Assembly (NCBI GenBank): GCA_963627215.1
Contig: CAVGAH010000012.1
Coordinates: 1 to 29,290, forward strand
DNA from: CAKQOE01 sp963627215
GTDB lineage: Bacteria > Bacillota > Clostridia > Peptostreptococcales > Anaerovoracaceae
Length of the DNA stretch: 29,290 nt
Direction of reading: 5' to 3'
The notes beneath the pieces were generated by a model. The model was not told the DNA's origin, searched no databases, and was given only the letters and a program-made list of their open reading frames with translations. Position numbers and translations under genes: made by a program. Positions 13,467 to 20,985 of the stretch are shown here, in pieces. How positions within the stretch are numbered: the first letter of the stretch is position 1; every line of letters begins with the position of its first letter.

Positions 13467-15194
13467 TTACTTATTTTGCGTATTTGAACCGTATCTTTTA
13501 ATCTTTCTCGTGCTTGTTTTCTCAAATTCTTCTGTTCTGATCTCAAATTTCTTTACACGCTTGTACGATGACATACCGTCATTCACGTCATCGATTATCT
13601 TCTTGAAGAACTTGCGAGTCTGTGTCTCATCCATTTCGCCGAGCGATTTCATCTCATCTTCTTCAGGAACTATGTGAGCCGTTACGATCAGCTCGCCTGT
13701 GCCGTCGTCGATGCCGTCAACTATTACTTCCTTTATATAAGGGCTCTTCATGAGGTAGTATTCTACTTCCTCAGGGAATATGTTCTTGCCGTTTTTAGTG
13801 ACGATAACGTTTTTCTTGCGACCTGTTATAAAGAGCATGCCGTCCTTGTCGAAATATCCATAGTCGCCTGTCCTCAGCCAGCCGTCCCTAAGGACCTTCG
13901 CTGTTTCCTCAGGAGCTTCATAGTATCCGAGCATTACTGAGTCAGACTTTACTATTATCTCGCCCACGCCGTCGCTGTCAGGGTCATCTATAACTATCTC
14001 AGTGTTAGGCATCGCAGGACCTACAGATGATGCAGGCTCGTGGAAACGGTCGCGGTGAACAGCGATTATAGGAGATGACTCCGTCATGCCGTAGCCCTGG
14101 AACGTATTTATTCCCATGTAATTAAAGTCCTCAATGATCTCAGGGTCGAGCGCCGCCGCTCCCGATATGAACATCTTCATATGACCGCCGAACGCATTAT
14201 GAACGTCCTTAAACAGCTTTCTCATCGACTTTATATTGAATCTGTCGAGCTTCTTTGCGAGCAGCAGACCCTTCTTGAGCTTTGCAGCCTTTCCTGTCTT
14301 TTCTGCCTGCTTCCAGACTCTTTTGTGCATCATTTCAAATACCAGAGGTACGCCGAGCATTATAGTCGCCTTGCACTCCGCCATGTTCTTTACTATGTGC
14401 TTCAGGCCCTCGCATATAGCGACAGTGCCGCCCTGATAAAGAACAGTCATATGGTCGCACGTATACTCATATGTATGATGTATAGGAAGTATAGACAGCG
14501 ATACGTCATCTGCTTCTACGTGAACGTACTGCGACATGTTCATTACATTTGAAACTATATTTTTGTGCGAAAGCATTACGCCCTTTGCAAGTCCTGTAGT
14601 TCCTGACGTGAAAAGAAGTATGTGCATAGCATCAGGGTCGATGACTGCGTCGATATACGACCTGTCGCCCTTTTTGACGAGCTCGTGTCCGCGCTCCATC
14701 AGCCTGTGCATGGAAAGCCTGTTTTCGTCAGGCTCTTCCGCATCCATACTGATTATATAGTCGAGCGTTTCGATGCCCTCGATAGCATTCATTAACAGCT
14801 TTTCTACCTTTCCTGAGTAAACGATGGCGCTCAGGTGCGCTCTTTCTATAAGGTTTCTAAGCTCATCTACCGGGAGCTCCTTATCGAACGGTACGGCAAC
14901 GCCTACGCCGCTGGCGGCGCTCAGGTCGGCTACCATCCATTCATATCTCGTTTCTCCGATGATGCCTATATGCTTGTCCTTCAGGCCGAGGTCTATCATA
15001 GCCGTTCCGAATGCGTCTATGTCAGCCTTGAGCTGACTATACGAAACAGGTGTATATCTGCCGCCGGGCGTCTTTTTTATAAGGTATGCAGTTCTCTCTC
15101 CGAAAAGCTCTGCTGAAGAATTTATCATATCCTTCAGGTCGGTTATCTTTCTTACAGGATAGTACGCGTCCCTGTATTTTTTACTTCCAGGCAT
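13467..15194 (-). CDS. AMP-forming acyl-CoA synthetase-like enzyme
   Basis: A 575-residue adenylate-forming enzyme of the long-chain acyl-CoA synthetase branch: an acid plus ATP gives an acyl-AMP, then a thioester to CoA. The phosphate loop LLFTSGTTGLAKGV (193-206), GYGMTES (367-373), ribose-binding Asp444 in GWLRTGD and the C-terminal catalytic lysine near 564 (STRKIKR) are all present, so it should be active. There is no acyl-carrier or condensation domain. The insert around 295-330 (Lys-rich helix) is typical of long-chain enzymes. An AGGAGG site lies eight bases before the ATG at 15194. It is monocistronic in its own promoter context; the substrate chain length is unknown. Confidence 0.88.
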   Translation of the reverse strand: MPGSKKYRDAYYPVRKITDLKDMINSSAELFGERTAYLIKKTPGGRYTPVSYSQLKADIDAFGTAMIDLGLKDKHIGIIGETRYEWMVADLSAASGVGVAVPFDKELPVDELRNLIERAHLSAIVYSGKVEKLLMNAIEGIETLDYIISMDAEEPDENRLSMHRLMERGHELVKKGDRSYIDAVIDPDAMHILLFTSGTTGLAKGVMLSHKNIVSNVMNMSQYVHVEADDVSLSILPIHHTYEYTCDHMTVLYQGGTVAICEGLKHIVKNMAECKATIMLGVPLVFEMMHKRVWKQAEKTGKAAKLKKGLLLAKKLDRFNIKSMRKLFKDVHNAFGGHMKMFISGAAALDPEIIEDFNYMGINTFQGYGMTESSPIIAVHRDRFHEPASSVGPAMPNTEIVIDDPDSDGVGEIIVKSDSVMLGYYEAPEETAKVLRDGWLRTGDYGYFDKDGMLFITGRKKNVIVTKNGKNIFPEEVEYYLMKSPYIKEVIVDGIDDGTGELIVTAHIVPEEDEMKSLGEMDETQTRKFFKKIIDDVNDGMSSYKRVKKFEIRTEEFEKTSTRKIKRYGSNTQNK

Positions 15195-15271
15195 GTGTTG
15201 ATCCTCCTATTACTTACGCGGCGTTGACCGCAGGTTGCATTCCATTTAAATTCCTATTTGAACAAATTAAT

Positions 15272-15300
15272 ATTCTAACATTTTTTTTGATATAATACAA
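15272..15300 (-). promoter_or_regulatory. Promoter of the acyl-CoA synthetase gene
   Basis: -35 TTGTAT (15295-15300), 17-base spacer, -10 TAGAAT (15272-15277) on the minus strand. A plus-strand TATAAT (15291-15296) overlaps the -35 but lacks a -35 of its own. Confidence 0.5.
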
Positions 15301-15397
15301 TCCCGTAATATGCAGGACCCGGCCCGCCAAATGTATTTTTGCTGTGCATTTTTATTGTTTTTATACTTACAATGCCTTGAATTTCAATACTTTGTGT

Positions 15398-15412
15398 GAC
15401 CGCCGGGCGGTC
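15398..15412. repeat. 15-bp 7-1-7 GC palindrome, copy 3
   Basis: Perfect GACCGCC-G-GGCGGTC in AT-rich DNA, 48 bp upstream of the rnf -35. On the other strand the core reads GCC-C-GGC like the other copies. Confidence 0.6.
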
Positions 15413-15459
15413 GTTTCCGGTGTAATCGTATTTGTGATTCAAATAACTATGTATTTTTA

Positions 15460-15517
15460 TTGATTTTTGCATACAAGAAGGGTTATAATTCTTAAAGTGC
15501 CGGGGAAATACCCGGTA
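15460..15517 (+). promoter_or_regulatory. Promoter and 5' hairpin of the rnf operon
   Basis: -35 TTGATT (15460-15465), 18-base spacer, perfect -10 TATAAT (15484-15489). The transcript would begin near 15496, right at a 7-bp hairpin TGCCGGG / CCCGGTA (15498-15517). A 5'-terminal hairpin of this kind often protects mRNA from decay. The leader to the rnfC ATG is about 83 nt. Confidence 0.65.
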
Positions 15518-15578
15518 TATGCTGCATTTATTGTTTTTTTAATATGCAAATATTCACATGAAAGAAGGAGATGAAGAC

Positions 15579-16886
15579 ATGGGATTATTTTCAAATCACA
15601 TGAACAGCATCCACGTTGCGCATCATAAGGATACTGCCGGAAGCGCTATCGTACAGATGCCTGTTCCTGAAAAGGTCTATATCTCTATGTCACAGCACAT
15701 CGGCAAGCCATGTCAGCCTGTAGTCGCTAAGGGCGACCACGTTAAGGTAGGACAGCTTATCGGTGATGTAGACGCATTCATCAGCGCTCCGATATTTTCG
15801 AGCGTTTCAGGTGATGTAGTGGCTATAGAGGAGGCCCGTTCTGCTCTCGGAGGTGTCGATAAATACGTTGTTATCGCTGCCGACGGTCAGCAGGAGCCAT
15901 ATGAAGGTCTTGCCGTTCCACAGTGCGAGACAAGAGAAGACTTTATAAAGGCTGTAAGAAACAGCGGTGTCGTAGGTCTCGGCGGTGCGTCATTCCCTAC
16001 ACACGTAAAGCTCAACCCTGCAAACATCGACGAATGCGATACTCTCATCGTAAACGGCGCTGAATGCGAACCGTTCATTACTTCAGACCACAGAAACATG
16101 CTTGAGCATACTGACGATATCGTTTCAGGTATCAAGCTCATCATGAAATATCTTGATCTGAAGAAGTGCTACATAGGAATTGAAAACAACAAGCCTGACG
16201 CTATCGCAAAGATGCGTGACGCTGTAAAGGATGTTCCGGGTGCTGAAGTAACTGAGCTCAGAAGCACTTACCCTCAGGGCGCTGAAAGAGTCCTCATCCA
16301 CGAGACTGCGGGCAAGACTCTCAACGCAGGCGAGCTTCCTGCATCTGTAGGATGCATACTTTCAAATGTAACTACTATCCTCAAGATAGGCGAGTTCTTC
16401 AGAACAGGCATGCCTATGATAAGCAGGACTGTTACTGTTGCAGGCGATGCTATCACAAACCCTGGCAACGTAAACGTTCTTATCGGAACAAAGTATTACG
16501 ATATCGCTGAATTCTGCGGCGGTTACAAGGCAACACCTAAGAAGATAATCGCAGGCGGTCCTATGATGGGTAAGGCTCAGAGCAGCGACGGCGGTGTTAT
16601 TGTTAAGAATACAGGCTCTGTTCTTTTCTTTGATGAAAAGCAGGCTGCCATCTCAGAACCTACACCATGCATCAACTGCGGCAGATGCCACAGAGCATGT
16701 CCTATCGGTCTCATGCCTAAGGAATACGCAAGAGCATTCAAGGCAGGCGACGCTCAGAGACTCAAGGACCTCAAGATCATGGAATGCATGACATGCGGAA
16801 GCTGTTCTTACGTCTGTCCTGCTAAAAAGCCTCTCGCTTTCATAAATACACTCGCGAAGGGCATGGCAAAGGAGGCTGGTCTCTAA
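15579..16886 (+). CDS. rnfC: Rnf complex subunit C
   Basis: A 435-residue peripheral subunit that carries the NADH/NAD+-side flavin and iron-sulfur centres of the ferredoxin:NAD+ oxidoreductase. It has an N-terminal barrel-like region, then a nucleotide-binding domain with VGLGGASFPTHVK (about 132-144) and VNGAECEP. Two [4Fe-4S] motifs follow: Cys364, 367, 370, 374 and Cys403, 406, 409, 413. There is no long C-terminal repeat tail as in enterobacterial RnfC. An in-frame ATG at 15558 would add seven residues; the AAGGAG eight bases before ATG 15579 decides for the shorter start. It is the first gene of the rnfCDGEAB operon. Confidence 0.95.
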   Translation: MGLFSNHMNSIHVAHHKDTAGSAIVQMPVPEKVYISMSQHIGKPCQPVVAKGDHVKVGQLIGDVDAFISAPIFSSVSGDVVAIEEARSALGGVDKYVVIAADGQQEPYEGLAVPQCETREDFIKAVRNSGVVGLGGASFPTHVKLNPANIDECDTLIVNGAECEPFITSDHRNMLEHTDDIVSGIKLIMKYLDLKKCYIGIENNKPDAIAKMRDAVKDVPGAEVTELRSTYPQGAERVLIHETAGKTLNAGELPASVGCILSNVTTILKIGEFFRTGMPMISRTVTVAGDAITNPGNVNVLIGTKYYDIAEFCGGYKATPKKIIAGGPMMGKAQSSDGGVIVKNTGSVLFFDEKQAAISEPTPCINCGRCHRACPIGLMPKEYARAFKAGDAQRLKDLKIMECMTCGSCSYVCPAKKPLAFINTLAKGMAKEAGL

Positions 16887-16887
16887 A

Positions 16888-17901
16888 ATGAAAACTGCAA
16901 AAAATTCTAATCTTCTTGTAACATCAAATCCACACATCGTGGATTCTATGAATACAACAAAGATCATGTCTCTCGTAGTGATCGCGCTCCTGCCTTCACT
17001 TATCGCTTCTATCGTTATATTCGGCGCAAGAGCTCTCATACTCGCTGCTGTATGTATCGTTGCAAGCATGTTCTTTGAATGGGCTTATGAAAAGATCGCT
17101 AAAAAGCCTTCTACTGTAGGCGACCTCAGTGCTGTAGTTACAGGTCTTCTTATTGCGATGAACGTCCCTGTAACTCTTCCGTATTGGATGGCGATAATCG
17201 GCTGCTTCGTTGCTATCGTTATCGTTAAGCAGTTCTTCGGAGGTCTCGGACAGAACTTTGCAAACCCTGCTATCACAGCAAGAATCGTTCTGTTCCTTTC
17301 ATTTACTACAGATATGACTATCTGGGCTGACCCTACTCAGGGTAAGGTATTCAGCGCTGCTGATGCTGTTTCATCCGCCACTCCGCTCGGCATCATGAAC
17401 GAAAGCGGCATAGCGGAAGCTCAGTCACAGTTCTCTAACCTCACTATGTTCCTCGGTAATACCGGCGGTTCTATGGGTGAAGTTTGCGCTGCTGCTCTCT
17501 TAATAGGCGGACTCTTCCTTATCGTAATGAAGGTCATCTCACCTGCTACTCCTGTAGCGTTCCTCGGAACTATCGCTGTAGTTTCACTGCTCGCGGGCGC
17601 TGACCCTGTATGGCAGATCTGCGCTGGCGGTGCTATGATCGGTGCATTCTTCATGGCTACAGACTATGCGACTACACCGACTACTACCATGGGTAAGGTC
17701 ATATTCGGTATCGGCTGCGGTATCGTTACTATGCTCATCAGACTTTACGGAAACTACCCTGAAGGCGTTTCATTCTCTATCCTGCTGATGAACATCCTGA
17801 CTCCGCACATCGATTCATTCTGCGAAAAGAGACTCTACGGCAACCCTAAAAAGGCTGCAAAGCTTGCTGAAAAGAAAGCTGCCGAGGGAGGTGCTAAATA
17901 A
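16888..17901 (+). CDS. rnfD: Rnf complex subunit D
   Basis: A 337-residue integral membrane subunit of the RnfD/NqrB family, with about ten membrane segments. The motif SSATPL near residues 162-167 holds the threonine (Thr165) that carries covalently bound FMN in this family. It is part of the electron path and ion-translocating core. It starts one base after the rnfC stop, with AAGGAGG in the end of rnfC, and its TAA overlaps the rnfG ATG by one base. The tail (KKAAKLAEKKAAEGGAK) is Lys/Ala-rich. Confidence 0.95.
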   Translation: MKTAKNSNLLVTSNPHIVDSMNTTKIMSLVVIALLPSLIASIVIFGARALILAAVCIVASMFFEWAYEKIAKKPSTVGDLSAVVTGLLIAMNVPVTLPYWMAIIGCFVAIVIVKQFFGGLGQNFANPAITARIVLFLSFTTDMTIWADPTQGKVFSAADAVSSATPLGIMNESGIAEAQSQFSNLTMFLGNTGGSMGEVCAAALLIGGLFLIVMKVISPATPVAFLGTIAVVSLLAGADPVWQICAGGAMIGAFFMATDYATTPTTTMGKVIFGIGCGIVTMLIRLYGNYPEGVSFSILLMNILTPHIDSFCEKRLYGNPKKAAKLAEKKAAEGGAK

Positions 17902-18476
17902 TGGAAAACGAAGCTAAGAAGACAAAGTTTAAGGACACTATGGCAGGTCCTACAGTAGTCCTTCTCATAATATGCCTTATCGTTTCAGGTGCTCTTGCAT
18001 TTACTTATCAGCTGACTGCTCCTCAGATCGAAAAGATCAATAAGGAAAACGCTGATGCTGCAAGACTCGTCGTTCTCCCGGATGCTGATTCATTTACAGC
18101 TGCTGAAGGTGAGCTTCCTGACGGAGTTACAGAATATTATACAGCTGATAATGGTGCCGGCGTAGTTGTAACTGCACAGAGCAAGAGCTTTGGCGGTCTT
18201 ATCACTGTTATGGTCGGTTTTGATCCTGAAGGTACTATTACAGGAGTAAAGGTAACTGCTCACTCTGATACTCCGGGACTGGGTACAAAGGCTCAGGATG
18301 CCGGTTATCTGGAACAACAGTATGTCGGCAAGACTTCTACAGACAATGCTGATTCTATAAAAAAGGATACTACTGTATCTGCTGTCACAGGTGCAACTGT
18401 TTCTTCAAACGGTGTATACGGCGCTGTAAATAATGCTATCAACGCTTTTAGTGAGATGGGAGGTGCACAGAAATAA
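17901..18476 (+). CDS. rnfG: Rnf complex subunit G
   Basis: A 191-residue subunit with one N-terminal membrane anchor (about 15-37) and an extracytoplasmic FMN-binding domain. The family motif TGAT is at 163-166; Thr166 is the expected covalent FMN site. SDTPGLGTK (122-130) is the conserved flavin-domain stretch. Its ATG overlaps the stop codons on both sides of the gene (TAATG), so rnfD, rnfG and rnfE are translationally coupled. Confidence 0.95.
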   Translation: MENEAKKTKFKDTMAGPTVVLLIICLIVSGALAFTYQLTAPQIEKINKENADAARLVVLPDADSFTAAEGELPDGVTEYYTADNGAGVVVTAQSKSFGGLITVMVGFDPEGTITGVKVTAHSDTPGLGTKAQDAGYLEQQYVGKTSTDNADSIKKDTTVSAVTGATVSSNGVYGAVNNAINAFSEMGGAQK

Positions 18477-19252
18477 TGGAAAAGAACTCAAAACTCTCGA
18501 TCCTCACAAAAGGATTGATCAAAGAGAACCCTACGCTCGTACTGCTTCTCGGTACATGTCCGTTCCTCGCTACATCTACAAGTGCGATCAACGGTGCAGG
18601 TATGGGGCTTTCAACTACTGCAGTACTTATCTGCTCTAATATTGCTATCGCTCTGCTCAAGAATGTCATCCCTGACAGAGTAAGAATACCGTGTTATATC
18701 GTAGTAATAGCCGGCTTCGTAACTGTTGTACAGTTCCTGCTCCAGGCTTATTTGCCTGATCTGAACGCTTCGCTCGGTCTTTATATACCTCTGATCGTAG
18801 TAAACTGTATCATACTCGGTCGTGCCGAAATGTTCGCAAGCAAGAATTCTGTTATCGACTCTGCTCTTGATGGTACAGGTATGGGTCTTGGTTTTACACT
18901 CGCCCTCTTCTGCATGGGTGCTATCCGTGAATTCTTTGGCGGCGGCACTGTGCTTGGTCACGAGGTAACTACTGATCTCATAACTCCTATGACTATTTTC
19001 ATACTTCCTGCCGGCGGCTTCTTTATTTTCGGCGTGCTTACTGCTGTCGTAAATAAGATCACAGGCGGAAAGCTCAACAGAGAATTCAGCTGTGCCGGAT
19101 GCCCGGGCGAGGCTGCTTGCAAGGCTCTTGCTGAAGAATCAAACAGTCCTGCAGCATGTGCTTCAGGTGCTGCCTGCACATCACAGGCTAAGCCTGCTGC
19201 AGAAGCAGCGACAGCTCCGGCCGCTGCGACAAAAGAAGGAGGCGATAAGTAA
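18476..19252 (+). CDS. rnfE: Rnf complex subunit E with a Cys-rich C-terminal tail
   Basis: A 258-residue membrane subunit of the RnfE/NqrD family. Cys28 (LLGTCPF) and Cys111 (VVNCIIL) are the family positions thought to hold an intramembrane [2Fe-2S] cluster together with RnfA. The membrane core ends near residue 196. After it comes a roughly 60-residue hydrophilic tail that is absent from classical RnfE. It carries cysteines at 206, 209, 215, 228 and 234 (spacing C-x2-C-x5-C-x12-C-x5-C) and then an Ala/Pro-rich stretch. The tail could bind metal or a cluster, or be a flexible extension. The gene overlaps rnfG and rnfA by one base each. Confidence 0.94.
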   Translation: MEKNSKLSILTKGLIKENPTLVLLLGTCPFLATSTSAINGAGMGLSTTAVLICSNIAIALLKNVIPDRVRIPCYIVVIAGFVTVVQFLLQAYLPDLNASLGLYIPLIVVNCIILGRAEMFASKNSVIDSALDGTGMGLGFTLALFCMGAIREFFGGGTVLGHEVTTDLITPMTIFILPAGGFFIFGVLTAVVNKITGGKLNREFSCAGCPGEAACKALAEESNSPAACASGAACTSQAKPAAEAATAPAAATKEGGDK

Positions 19253-19842
19253 TGGCAGCATATTTTTCTATAATACTTACCGTAATGCTCGTAAACAACT
19301 ACGTACTCGCGCAGTTTCTCGGTATCTGCCCGTTCCTCGGCGTTTCAAAGAAGCTTGATTCAGCAGTAGGAATGAGCTGTGCCGTTACATTTGTAATGGT
19401 ACTCGCTACTCTCGCTACATGGCCTATCCAGCGTCTTATACTTGACAGGTTTGGCATCGGCTATCTGCAGACTGTAGTATTCATACTCGTTATCGCAGCT
19501 CTCGTACAGCTTGTAGAGCTTGTACTCAAAAAGTACCTGCCTCCTCTGTACAGATCACTCGGCGTATATCTGCCGCTGATTACCACAAACTGTGCAGTTC
19601 TCGGCGTAACTGTAAACAACATCGACAGCGGTTATGGCTTCCTTGGATCTATATGCAATGCGTTTGGTGCAGGTGTAGGTTTCCTCCTCGCTATGGTACT
19701 TTTCGCAGGTGTAAGAGGAAAGATGGAAAGCGCTGATATCCCTGAGGTGCTCAAGGGTATTCCTATCACACTTATTGCTGCTTCTATTCTGTCTATATCA
19801 TTTACTGGATTTGGCGGAATCGTTGAAAATATGTTAGGCTAA
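19252..19842 (+). CDS. rnfA: Rnf complex subunit A
   Basis: A 196-residue membrane subunit with six predicted segments, inverted in topology relative to its homologue RnfE. Cys26 (GICPFLG) and Cys114 (TTNCAVLG) are the conserved cluster-binding positions matching those in RnfE. Length is typical of the family. The start codon overlaps the rnfE stop (TAATG). Fourteen bases separate its stop from rnfB. Confidence 0.95.
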   Translation: MAAYFSIILTVMLVNNYVLAQFLGICPFLGVSKKLDSAVGMSCAVTFVMVLATLATWPIQRLILDRFGIGYLQTVVFILVIAALVQLVELVLKKYLPPLYRSLGVYLPLITTNCAVLGVTVNNIDSGYGFLGSICNAFGAGVGFLLAMVLFAGVRGKMESADIPEVLKGIPITLIAASILSISFTGFGGIVENMLG

Positions 19843-19856
19843 GGAGGTATTGAAAA

Positions 19857-20681
19857 ATGTCAAGTTATTTAATCCCGATCCTCCTGTTATGTATCACAGG
19901 TATTATTGCCGGTGTTGTACTGACTATCGCTGCAAAGCTGATGTTCGTTCCTGTTGATGAGCGTGTAGAAGCTTGTACTGAAGCACTTCCCGGCGCTAAC
20001 TGCGGCGGATGCGGATATGCAGGCTGCAGTGACTATGCTGCTGCTATCGTAGAAAGCGGTGCTGAGCTCAACAAATGTCCTGTAGGTGGTGCGTCTACTG
20101 CTGCAGCTCTCGGTGCTGTAATGGGTGTTTCTGTAGATGCAAGCGAAGCTCATTATGCTCTTGTAAAATGCGGTGGTTATGCTGATAAATCACAGAAGAT
20201 CCTTGAGTATAAGGGAATTCCTTCATGCAAGGCTGTGAAGTCTATGTATAATGGTGACAATGCTTGTGCTTACGGCTGTCTCGGTCAGGGAGACTGTGTA
20301 AGAGCTTGTAAGTTTGACGCTATAGGTATAGTAAACGGTGTTGCATGGGTAGACCGCGCTAACTGCGTAGGCTGCGGCGCATGCGCTACTTCATGTCCAA
20401 ATCACATCATCGACATGGTTCCTCAGAAGAGTCTCGTTTACGTAGCATGCAGCTCATGCGACAAGGGTGCTGCTACAAGAAAGGCTTGTTCTGCCGGCTG
20501 CATCGGCTGTAAGAAATGTGAAAAGGCTTGCAAGTTTGATGCTGTACACGTAGTTGATAATCATGCTGTTATCGACGCAGAGAAGTGCAAGAATTGCGGT
20601 CTCTGCGCTAAGGAATGCCCTACAGGCGCTATAGTAAAGCTGCCTAGACCGGCTAAGAAGGCTGCGTCAGCTACTGCGTAA
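19857..20681 (+). CDS. rnfB: Rnf complex subunit B (ferredoxin-accepting iron-sulfur protein)
   Basis: A 274-residue entry subunit for electrons from reduced ferredoxin. It has an N-terminal membrane anchor (5-28), then the RnfB-type cluster motif with Cys49, 52, 57 and 74. Further Cys-rich motifs follow: CxYGCLGxGDCxxAC, CVGCGACATSCP, CIGCKKCEKACKF and CKNCGLCAKECP. Several [4Fe-4S] clusters are therefore expected, as in other clostridial RnfB. An AAGGAGGT site lies about nine bases before the ATG. It is the last gene of the operon, followed by a strong terminator. Confidence 0.95.
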   Translation: MSSYLIPILLLCITGIIAGVVLTIAAKLMFVPVDERVEACTEALPGANCGGCGYAGCSDYAAAIVESGAELNKCPVGGASTAAALGAVMGVSVDASEAHYALVKCGGYADKSQKILEYKGIPSCKAVKSMYNGDNACAYGCLGQGDCVRACKFDAIGIVNGVAWVDRANCVGCGACATSCPNHIIDMVPQKSLVYVACSSCDKGAATRKACSAGCIGCKKCEKACKFDAVHVVDNHAVIDAEKCKNCGLCAKECPTGAIVKLPRPAKKAASATA

Positions 20682-20711
20682 AACAGAAATAAAATAAATA
20701 GTAAAAATATC

Positions 20712-20750
20712 AAAGCTGTATGCTCGGACGATCCGGGCGTACAGCTTTTT
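20712..20750 (+). terminator. Main terminator of the rnf operon
   Basis: AAAGCTGTA (20712-20720) pairs with TACAGCTTT (20740-20748). Inside, GCTCGG pairs with CCGGGC around ACGAT, giving a stem of about 16 pairs with two wobbles. It ends in five T. Confidence 0.9.
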
Positions 20751-20771
20751 ATGGTTATAAGGATAAAAATA

Positions 20772-20793
20772 GCGGGGAACTTCCCCGCCTTTT
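20772..20793 (+). terminator. Second, back-up terminator after rnf
   Basis: GCGGGG / CCCCGC (20772-20788, 8-bp arms around one base in DNA; five-base loop in RNA), followed by CTTTT. A GC-rich GGCC-CTTC-GGCC element follows at about 20805-20816. The rest of the gap to 20901 shows nothing recognisable. Confidence 0.7.
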
Positions 20794-20901
20794 GGATGGA
20801 CCCGGGCCCTTCGGCCAGCCCAATTATCTAAAATCAATCTATTACATTTAAGCTACCTGAAAATTCAGAGATTGTCAAGTAAAGCTTACTATCTTATGTA
20901 A

Positions 20902-20946
20902 AAAGAAAGGACGCTCCGCGTATTATCGCATGAGCGTCCTTTCTTT
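20902..20946 (-). terminator. Bidirectional terminator below ppk
   Basis: Perfect 15-bp stem (20902-20916 with 20932-20946), plus GCG / CGC in the loop. On the minus strand TTTCTTTTT ends the stem, making it the terminator of the phosphate operon. The plus-strand direction is also pyrimidine-rich. Confidence 0.85.
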
Positions 20947-20985
20947 CCTTAATATATGAGAGATTAAATGAAAAAGGCTTTGTTG

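Larger units (their letters stand above)
15332..15533 (+). repeat. Repeated T-rich 13-mer upstream of rnfC
   Basis: Four related copies: TGTATTTTTGCTG (15332-15344), TGCATTTTTATTG (15345-15357, directly adjacent), TGTATTTTTATTG (15450-15462, touching the rnf -35) and a shorter TGCATTTATTG (15523-15533). Copies two, three and four start 105 and 73 bp apart, close to whole helical turns. They may be binding sites of one regulator. The T-rich background weakens the case. Confidence 0.35.

Noticed and set aside
15291..15296. Plus-strand TATAAT as an extra rnf promoter
   Set aside because: No acceptable -35 at the right distance; it overlaps the minus-strand promoter of the acyl-CoA synthetase.
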